From assembly GCA_021798855.1 (NCBI GenBank), contig JAJZBP010000098.1:1-7390 (forward strand): a DNA stretch of 7,390 nucleotides, in the 5' to 3' direction. The notes beneath the pieces are model-generated. The model worked only from the letters and a program-made list of their open reading frames with translations. It was not told the origin of the DNA and searched no databases. The translations under genes and the position numbers were made by a program. The DNA is from Bacillota bacterium (GTDB lineage: Bacteria; Bacillota; Sulfobacillia; JAJZIM01; JAJZBP01). Below, in pieces: positions 3,767 through 7,390 of the stretch. Positions within the stretch are counted from its first letter, which is position 1. Every line of letters starts with the position of its first letter.

Positions 3767-3808
3767 TTGCAACGCAATACGAGTAATAATACAATGGTGG
3801 CAGAGGTG
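3767..3808 (+). promoter_or_regulatory. Promoter and ribosome site of module 3
   Basis: TTGCAA (3767-3772, 4 of 6), 17-base spacer, TACAAT (3790-3795, 5 of 6). The expected start point near 3802 leaves a short leader containing GAGGTG (3803-3808), five bases from the GTG start. In contrast to the other modules this first gene is therefore only marginally leadered, with a ribosome site very close to the transcript end. Confidence 0.55.
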
Positions 3809-3813
3809 AAACC

Positions 3814-4089
3814 GTGCAGCGACATTTTGACATGCTTCTGTGGACCGAGGATCGGATAGCCCATGTTGCAAGGCACGGTGTAACACCCGAAGAAGTTGAC
3901 GAGGCGTTTGAGGACGAAGACAACCGCTTAATCCGTGGCCGGAATGGAGTTTATCGGCTCTATGGCAGGACCGAAGCTGGGCGAATTTTGATGGTGGTCA
4001 TTACTCCACGACCTGAACGAACAGGCTACCCTGTAACAGCCAGGGACGTAACCGATACAGAGAGGAGGACGTATTTTGAAGACTATTAA
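3814..4089 (+). CDS. BrnT-like (DUF497/DUF4258-like) toxin, module 3
   Basis: A 91-residue protein with the layout of a distant BrnT relative: L-W-T-E-D-R-I-x-H-V-A-R-HGV-x-P-E-E-V (9-28), YRLYGRTEAGRILMVVI (47-63), and VTARDVTDTERRTYFE (74-89). The R-HGV motif corresponds to K-HGV of BrnT, and the A-R-D-x-T-x-x-E-R-x-x-Y end corresponds to its R-x-I-S-x-R-x-A-x-x-x-E-R-x-x-Y. The family is expected to act as an RNase-type toxin. The partner gene is a CopG-type antitoxin overlapping by 14 bases, which supports the role. GTG at 3814 is chosen because GAGGTG sits five bases upstream; the ATG at 3832 (codon 7) has no ribosome site. Whether it belongs formally to BrnT or a neighbouring domain family needs a profile search. 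Confidence 0.83.
   Translation: MQRHFDMLLWTEDRIAHVARHGVTPEEVDEAFEDEDNRLIRGRNGVYRLYGRTEAGRILMVVITPRPERTGYPVTARDVTDTERRTYFEDY
4063..4068 (+). promoter_or_regulatory. Strong ribosome site deciding a TTG start
   Basis: AGGAGG, seven bases before TTG at 4076. No ATG or GTG start is available at a proper distance, so the site fixes TTG as the start of the antitoxin. Confidence 0.85.
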
Positions 4090-4366
4090 GAAGCGGTTGC
4101 TTCCCGCAACGCAAGAGCCTGAGTTCAAGAGCGTAGAAGAAGCCGCCGAGTGGTACGATACCCACGACACTTCCCAATTGCCCGGCGAGGAAGTAATAGC
4201 AGAACCGGGAGGGGCTGCGGCCACCCATTTAGAAACGGTGGCGGTGCGGATTTCGTCGCGAGAAATCGAGGAGTTAAAGAGGCGTTCGGCCCGGTTAGGC
4301 GTGGGCTACACGACCTATATGCGGATGCTGATAAACAAGCACATTGCCGATGGTGGGAAGTTGTAG
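4076..4366 (+). CDS. CopG-type ribbon-helix-helix antitoxin, module 3
   Basis: A 96-residue protein matching the CopG-antitoxin pattern: P-E-F-K-S-V-EEAAEWYDTHDTSQL (15-35), the conserved toxin-binding stretch (family form: F-x-S-E-x-E-x-A-x-F-W-x-x-H-D), then after an acidic, glycine/alanine-rich linker the ribbon-helix-helix domain ETVAVRIS (53-60), REIEELKRRSARLG (62-75), VGYTTYMRMLINKHI (76-90). The strand V-A-V-R-I binds DNA and G-x-x-Y-x-T-x-x-R-x-x-I is the typical second-helix motif. It should neutralise the preceding toxin and repress the operon. TTG start with AGGAGG (4063-4068); the gene overlaps the toxin by 14 bases. Toxin-first order is as in brnTA. No defects are seen. Confidence 0.9.
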   Translation: MKTIKKRLLPATQEPEFKSVEEAAEWYDTHDTSQLPGEEVIAEPGGAAATHLETVAVRISSREIEELKRRSARLGVGYTTYMRMLINKHIADGGKL

Positions 4367-4406
4367 GATCGGCTGCGGCGAGAAAATAAAAATTGAGCAA
4401 AGAAGG

Positions 4407-4443
4407 GCCGCCTACCCCGGAAGGGAGGGCGGCTTATTTTTTT
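4407..4443 (+). terminator. Shared terminator T3
   Basis: GCCGCC (4407-4412) with GGCGGC (4428-4433), then TTATTTTTTT. Forms the left end of the second long direct repeat, about 40 bases after the antitoxin stop. Confidence 0.9.
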
Positions 4444-4740
4444 GTTGGCGGCGCGGCGGGAGAAAAAGTTCTACCGGTAGAACCACCGCAGAAATCTCCC
4501 TCAAATGTTTCTCCGTTAAAGACTTGGTAGAACTTTATTGTGAAAATAATCACAAACTACAGGCATGGGCGAGAATGCCCGGCGGGGTCTGGGGCGGCAG
4601 TCCCCGGTGGTATTGAATGGACAGGAAGGAAACGGTCCAAGAAGGCAGATCCGCAAAAGCCGGGAAACTTCAAATCACCGCCTTGGGTTCGACGCAACGG
4701 GCTGGGGAGCAAGGGAACCCCATAAGAAGAGGGAAATGGG
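4407..4740. repeat. Long direct repeat (terminator + R1), copy 2
   Basis: Near-identical to 3379-3705. Differences are single bases, short indels (agacttggtag for agttggtag) and two changes in the R1 hairpin that keep it paired (CTGGGG 4589-4594 with CCCCGG 4602-4607). It includes the GTTCTACCGGTAGAAC palindrome (4468-4483) and TTGTGAAAATAATCACAA (4538-4555). With copy 1 it brackets the whole module 3 cassette. Confidence 0.93.
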
Positions 4741-4868
4741 TATCCCGGCTTATGGCGGCCTGGCTGGTGAACCGGCGCCGTCCCGGCTCCCCGGAGAACC
4801 AGGGACGGAGCAAATACGCCACCCAGGCCGGCGGGCGGCCAGGCAAGTTCCTTCCTCCTTACGGGGTC
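4717..4868 (+). other. Structured leader upstream of brnT (module 4)
   Basis: Nested inverted repeats. The outer arms are CCCCATAAGAAG (about 4718-4729) and CTCCTTACGGGG (about 4855-4866), which pair with some mismatches. Inside lies GGCCTG (4757-4762) with CAGGCC (4824-4829), flanked by GGTG/CACC. Inside that is CCGTCCC (4778-4784) with GGGACGG (4802-4808), capped by CTCC/GGAG. About 100 of these bases are specific to this module. If the promoter is the one at 4882-4911, the structure is not in the brnT message and would act as DNA or as part of an upstream transcript. Confidence 0.5.
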
Positions 4869-4881
4869 CGGAAGAAAATTA

Positions 4882-4911
4882 TTGCATAGTAGTTACGATT
4901 GAAGTTATACT
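4882..4911 (+). promoter_or_regulatory. Promoter of brnT (module 4), predicted leaderless
   Basis: TATACT (4906-4911) ends five bases before the ATG, as in module 2; the context GTTATAcTAAGaCATG is shared with GTTATAaTAAGgCATG there. The best -35 is TTGCAT (4882-4887, 3 of 6, 18-base spacer), which is weak. TAGTA (4887-4891) and TACTA (4908-4912) form an inverted repeat straddling the -10 box, a candidate BrnA operator. Confidence 0.45.
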
Positions 4912-4916
4912 AAGAC

Positions 4917-5210
4917 ATGAACTTTGAATGGGATCCAGGCAAAAACGCAGCCAACATTGCCAAGCACGGCCTAGACTTTGCCGATGCGGAAGCTTTGTTT
5001 GGGGGCGACTTGTATAAGAGGAATGATACCAGGAAGGATTATGGTGAGGAGCGTTGGCAGGGAATAGGTGAACTGAATTGTCGGGTGGTGGTAATCGTTT
5101 GGACTGACCGACCACCAGACAGCCGTAGAATTATCTCTTTAAGGAGGGCGAATGAACGTGAGCGCGAAATATACCGCAAGGTTATCGAAAACCGATTGGT
5201 CGAAGGTTGA
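4917..5210 (+). CDS. brnT: BrnT-family toxin, module 4
   Basis: 97 residues, the same length as the module 2 toxin and collinear with it. It has F-E-W-D-P-G-K-N (3-10), N-I-A-KHG-L-D-F (13-21), N-D-T-R-K-D-Y-GEERW (36-47) and R-I-I-S-L-R-R-A-N-E-R-E-R-E-x-Y (71-86), so all recognisable BrnT positions are kept. It is predicted to be a RelE-fold RNase that blocks translation unless bound by BrnA. The ATG is set by the -10 box five bases upstream; no usable Shine-Dalgarno precedes it. brnA overlaps its 3' end by 59 bases. Differences from module 2 concentrate in residues 22-36 and 52-70, which could give the two systems separate toxin-antitoxin specificity. Confidence 0.93.
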   Translation: MNFEWDPGKNAANIAKHGLDFADAEALFGGDLYKRNDTRKDYGEERWQGIGELNCRVVVIVWTDRPPDSRRIISLRRANEREREIYRKVIENRLVEG

Positions 5211-5433
5211 TGCCATGAGGGATGAAGACATTGACTATACCGATAACCCGCCGCTGGACGACGACTTTTGGGCGGAGGCGGTACTTTTGCCTGGGACAAA
5301 GCAACAGATAACCCTCCGTCTTGACCCAGACGTGTTAGGTTACTTCAAGGACCAGGGTAAGGGCTATCAGACCACGATTAACGCTGTCCTGCGGCGGTAC
5401 GTCGAGGCGCAGAGGAAACCAGCGGCCAGATAA
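5152..5433 (+). CDS. brnA: BrnA-family antitoxin, module 4
   Basis: 93 residues with the complete BrnA pattern: LSKTDWSKVDAMRDEDIDYTDNPPL (11-35), DDDFW, then the ribbon-helix-helix domain KQQITLRLDPDVLGYFKDQGKGYQTTINAVLRRYVEA (50-86). The strand ITLRLD and the turn D-Q-G-K-G-Y-Q-T-x-I-N are the family hallmarks; this copy shows the full strand that the module 2 antitoxin lacks. AAGGAGG (5141-5147) precedes the ATG by four bases; GTG at 5158, ten bases away, corresponds to the start used in module 2 and is an alternative. Unlike the other modules no shared terminator follows; the next 120 bases are AT-rich. Confidence 0.94.
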   Translation: MNVSAKYTARLSKTDWSKVDAMRDEDIDYTDNPPLDDDFWAEAVLLPGTKQQITLRLDPDVLGYFKDQGKGYQTTINAVLRRYVEAQRKPAAR

Positions 5434-5551
5434 ATAGATAGTAAATCTGGAGTAAACAAGAGCATTATGGAGTAATTCGGAGCATGGTAAATGTTTCATC
5501 GTGAAAAACAACGAATTTGGAACTTAAAAAATCGTTAATTTTGCGTTAAAT
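5434..5551. other. AT-rich spacer, no gene seen
   Basis: About 118 bases, clearly lower in GC than either side. There is no recognisable coding frame, promoter or terminator. It contains the direct repeats ggagtaa at about 5449-5455 and 5469-5475. It occupies the place that the AT-rich repeat block holds in front of R2a and R2c but is unrelated to it. Confidence 0.6.
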
Positions 5552-5942
5552 GGGAGCCGGAGCACCTCGCCCGGAGCAGGTTGGGGGTGCGGGTCTGCCA
5601 GGGGAGCCGCGGCCTCCGTGGTTCGTCGTGGGAAGGGGCAGCGCCGTTGGCGCGGGTTGTCCCCGTATCTCCACCCCCTTTCCTTCCAGAAGGCCCTTGC
5701 GGGGGCCTTCTGGAGCGAAACTCCCTTAAAGGAGAAAGCCAGGGGCGCCAACGGCGCTGCCCCGTTCCGCGATTGATCACGGCACCCCCGGCGGCAGCCG
5801 CCAGAATTCCCCCAAACTACAGGCACAGGCGAGAATGCCCGGCGGGGTCCGGGGTGGCAGGCCCCGGCGTATCAAATGGACAGGACGGAAACGGTCCAAG
5901 AAGGCAGATCCGCAAAAGCCGGGAAACTTCACAAGCCGCTAC
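5552..5942. repeat. Long structured repeat R2, copy b
   Basis: Near-identical to R2a. It has the 19-bp inverted repeat (5635-5653 with 5745-5763) and the nested 12-bp hairpin (5685-5696 with 5703-5714). It also has GGCGGCAGCCGCC (about 5791-5803), which is a perfect 6-bp hairpin here but mismatched in R2a. The R1-type core has a strong CCGGGG (5849-5854) / CCCCGG (5862-5867) hairpin. It leads straight into the promoter of module 5. Confidence 0.9.
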
Positions 5943-5956
5943 CAACGGGGTATAAT
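5928..5956 (+). promoter_or_regulatory. Promoter of module 5, predicted leaderless
   Basis: TTCACA (5928-5933), 17-base spacer, TATAAT (5951-5956), six bases before the ATG at 5963. Identical in boxes and spacing to the module 1 promoter. Confidence 0.75.
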
Positions 5957-5962
5957 CGAAGC

Positions 5963-6106
5963 ATGAAACCGATAACCCGCGAATGGCTTGGTATTGCCGC
6001 CGAAGACTTGGACGCTGGGCAGGCAATGCTTGACAGTGGCCGTTACCTGTACGCCGCTATGAAGCGGCTGGTCTTTTCCCACATAAGGAGAGTGAAACGC
6101 CAATGA
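5963..6106 (+). CDS. Truncated HEPN-domain protein, first gene of TA operon 5
   Basis: 47 residues, differing from the copy at 109-252 by one residue (A13 instead of P13) and one silent base that I can see. It carries the same N-terminal HEPN signature (W8, AEDLDAGQAML, SGRYLYAA) and the same abrupt switch at residue 33 to a basic tail, so the truncation predates the duplication. ATGA overlap with the antitoxin (6103-6106), and that gene's AAGGAG (6085-6090) lies inside this one. The ATG is fixed by the promoter. It is unlikely to have nuclease activity; possible roles are coupling leader, decoy partner or plain remnant. Confidence 0.6.
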   Translation: MKPITREWLGIAAEDLDAGQAMLDSGRYLYAAMKRLVFSHIRRVKRQ

Positions 6107-6357
6107 GCGTCGCCAAGGAGCGGCTGCATGATCTCATAGACCTACTGCCGGAAGCGGAAGAAGGGAAGGTTTTGGCCTTTCTGGAGCCGTTGACGAAGGA
6201 GGAAGTCCACCGGCGGATCATGGAGTCCATAGCCAACGCGCCGGAGGACGACGAGCCGCTTTCGGAAGAGGATCTGGAGGCGATCCGTCGGGGGCGGGAA
6301 GACATTGCCGCTGGCAGGGTTATGACCACGGAAGAAATGTTGCGTTCGTTTGAATGA
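6103..6357 (+). CDS. RelB-like antitoxin, module 5
   Basis: 84 residues, acidic. Residues 1-20 (MSVAKERLHDLIDLLPEAEE) are the same as in module 1; from residue 21 the protein diverges (GKVLAFLEPLTKEEVHRRIM) but keeps the C-terminal toxin-binding pattern NAPEDDEPLSEEDLEAIRRGREDIAAGRVMTTEEML (45-80). The DNA match to module 1 is nearly perfect up to about 6160 and clearly lower beyond, which points to recombination inside the gene. It overlaps the HEPN fragment (ATGA) at its start and the toxin (ATGA, 6354-6357) at its end. It is predicted to bind and inhibit the RelE-like toxin that follows; no ribbon-helix-helix or AbrB-like motif was recognised. Confidence 0.82.
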   Translation: MSVAKERLHDLIDLLPEAEEGKVLAFLEPLTKEEVHRRIMESIANAPEDDEPLSEEDLEAIRRGREDIAAGRVMTTEEMLRSFE

Positions 6358-6599
6358 AAGTTGAGTGGTCGAAGGAAGCGCGGAACAACCTGGCGAAGCT
6401 GGACAAGAAGGAAAGGGATCGGGTTGTTACCCGCGTCCTTCGGTTCGTGGAAAACCTTCATGGAAATATCCGTCGGGTTAGAATATCCAGGGATCTGGCC
6501 CTTCGCGTGGGCGATTGGCGCGTATTCTTCGACCCGCCGGAGGGCGACGTGATCCGGTTTACCGCTGTCCGCCGACGGGACAAGGCATACAAAAAATAA
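6354..6599 (+). CDS. RelE/ParE-family toxin, module 5
   Basis: 81 residues: strand MKVEWSKEARNNL, basic helices (K15-R41), strands LALRVGDWRVFFD (48-60) and VIRFTAVRRRDKAY (66-79). Likely functional residues R51, R56, R73, R75 and Y79 all correspond to module 1; Y79 and the basic cluster match the C-terminal Arg/Tyr used by RelE-type mRNA nucleases. It resembles the module 1 toxin strongly in the core strands and weakly in the helices. There is no Shine-Dalgarno before the ATG (gcgttcgtttga), so expression should depend on re-initiation at the ATGA overlap with the antitoxin, which would keep the toxin below it. Followed by hairpin 6601-6614 and terminator T4. Confidence 0.89.
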   Translation: MKVEWSKEARNNLAKLDKKERDRVVTRVLRFVENLHGNIRRVRISRDLALRVGDWRVFFDPPEGDVIRFTAVRRRDKAYKK

Positions 6600-6600
6600 C

Positions 6601-6658
6601 CGCCCTGCTGGGCGAAAAAGAGGTCGCCTATCCCGGAAGGGAGGGCGGCTTTATTTTA
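6601..6658 (+). terminator. Tandem hairpins with shared terminator T4
   Basis: First hairpin: CGCCC, loop TGCT, GGGCG (6601-6614), followed by AAAAAG. Second: GGTCGCC (6622-6628) with GGCGGCT (6644-6650, two wobble pairs), then TTATTTT. The second is the shared element with a base change (GTCGCC for GCCGCC) weakening the stem. Confidence 0.82.
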
Positions 6659-6670
6659 AAGGAAAAGAGT

Positions 6671-6763
6671 TTGACCGCGGAGGACATGGCGGCCTTGAAG
6701 CGCCAGGTGAAGGAGATTGCCGCCGGCTTGAAATGCAAGGTAATCCCGTTGTTCCCATCCTAA
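6671..6763 (+). CDS. Possible 30-residue frame or gene remnant
   Basis: TTG at 6671 with AAAGGA (6658-6663) seven bases upstream would give LTAEDMAALKRQVKEIAAGLKCKVIPLFPS. It looks like a natural protein end: an amphipathic helix (EDMAALKRQVKEIAAGL) followed by a strand (CKVIPLF). I do not recognise it. It begins only 20 bases after T4 and has no clear promoter. It could be a tiny gene or the last part of a gene cut off by the cassette end; the second seems more likely. Confidence 0.3.
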   Translation: MTAEDMAALKRQVKEIAAGLKCKVIPLFPS

Positions 6764-6871
6764 ACAGCGCAGGTCAAAAACATGTTTTTTCCCATGAGAA
6801 CGAGCTAAAAAAGCCCGGTCTTTTAAGCTTTTTGCTTTGTGAAAAGTTTCTCATCGGGTGTTGGTGAGACC
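6764..6871. other. AT-rich palindromes, no gene
   Basis: AAAAACATGTTTTT (6776-6789) is a perfect 14-base palindrome. AAAAAGC (6808-6814) pairs with GCTTTTT (6827-6833), a weak terminator-like hairpin. TTGTGAAAAGTTTCTCAT (6837-6854) is the repeat edge also seen at 1354-1371. Confidence 0.6.
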
Positions 6872-7020
6872 ACCAGGTAGGAAATTGGAAATTTTGAGCC
6901 GTTTTTCGCTTTATTTTTCAAATAACCGCAACTAACCGCTCCCTACTGTACTCTATAGCATAACAGCTTTTTCCATTTCTGGCTGTGGAAAACTTTTTGA
7001 CTATCTATTTATATTAGAAA
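6872..7020. repeat. AT-rich repeat block, copy 2
   Basis: Matches 1412-1560 with few substitutions (for example cgcaactaaccgctccc for cgacaactaaccacccc). It contains the same TGTGGAAAA and TTGACTATCTATTT stretches and is again followed at once by R2. No coding frame is conserved between the copies. Confidence 0.82.
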
Positions 7021-7350
7021 GGGAACCGGAGCACCTCGCCCGGAGCAGTTAGGGGGCGGGGGTCTGTCGGCAAGGGCGAAGCCGCCGTGGCCCGCCGTGG
7101 GAGGGGGCAGCGCCGTTGGCGCGGGTTGTTCCCGTATCTCTCCTCCCCCTCTCCTTCCAGAAGGCCCTTGCAGGGGCCTTCTGGAGCGAATCCCGGTTTT
7201 AAAAGTGAGCCAGGGGCGCCAACGGCGCTGCCCCGTTCCGCGATTGATCACGGCACCCCCGGCGGTAGCCACCAGAATTCTCCCAAACAACAGGCATAGC
7301 CGAGAATGCCCGGCGGGGTCCGGGGCGGCAGCCCTGGAGTATCGAAAGGC
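7021..7350. repeat. Long structured repeat R2, copy c
   Basis: 19-bp outer arms (7104-7122 with 7216-7234), nested hairpin (7156-7167 with 7174-7185), then R1-type core and gccctggagtatcgaa. This copy differs from a and b mainly between the arms (cccggttttaaaagtgagcc) and before the left arm (tcggcaagggcgaagccgcc). The two large inverted repeats are unaltered. Confidence 0.88.
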
Positions 7351-7390
7351 CGGGGCGCAGGAGGGTTTTGGCCACACCGGATGGACCGCA
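7351..7390. other. Start of unassigned sequence
   Basis: After aggccggggcgcaggagg the repeat match is lost. The remaining 40 bases are too short to judge. Confidence 0.3.

Noticed and set aside
2099..4555. Regularly repeated palindromes as a CRISPR array
   Set aside because: Spacing is hundreds of bases and irregular, units contain whole genes, and there are no short spacers or cas genes.

Overview
The window is a dense array of small type II toxin-antitoxin (TA) modules set in non-coding repeats. All five modules lie on the + strand. No chromosomal housekeeping gene, transposase or integrase is visible. Strong AAGGAGG-type ribosome sites, GTG and TTG starts, sigma-A-like promoters, and moderate-to-high GC punctuated by AT-rich stretches suggest a Firmicute. 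A thermophilic Clostridia / Peptococcaceae / Moorella-like genome is my guess, but no gene here fixes the taxon.

Layout: (1) 109-751: fragment of a HEPN protein, RelB-like antitoxin and RelE/ParE-like toxin, followed by a terminator. (2) 823-1371: an orphan reading frame on the minus strand. (3) 1372-2812: no intact gene; a long repeat (R2a) with a very large inverted repeat, then eroded fragments of a helix-turn-helix/ParB-like gene interleaved with a shorter repeat (R1). (4) 2813-3356: brnT-brnA, then a terminator. (5) 3379-3813: long copy of R1. (6) 3814-4366: BrnT-like toxin plus CopG-type antitoxin, then a terminator. (7) 4407-4916: second long copy of R1 and a structured leader. (8) 4917-5433: second brnT-brnA. 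(9) 5434-5962: AT-rich spacer, then R2b. (10) 5963-6599: second HEPN fragment, antitoxin and RelE-like toxin, then a terminator. (11) 6600-7390: a doubtful 30-residue frame, an AT-rich repeat block and R2c.

How it works together: every module sits just downstream of an R1/R2 repeat. Four of the five modules end in a copy of the same terminator; module 4 (5433) shows none. The repeats are nearly identical while the TA bodies they flank differ, so the region looks like a cassette array built by duplication and recombination at the shared flanks. In both RelBE-like modules the promoter, the HEPN fragment and the first ~20 codons of the antitoxin are almost identical DNA, after which identity falls sharply. 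In four of five modules the -10 box lies only 5-6 bases before the first start codon, predicting leaderless translation of the first cistron, while the next gene generally has a Shine-Dalgarno site.

The family calls for BrnT/BrnA, RelE-like and CopG-type proteins rest on motif recognition by eye. The repeat, hairpin and promoter statements are read directly from the sequence.
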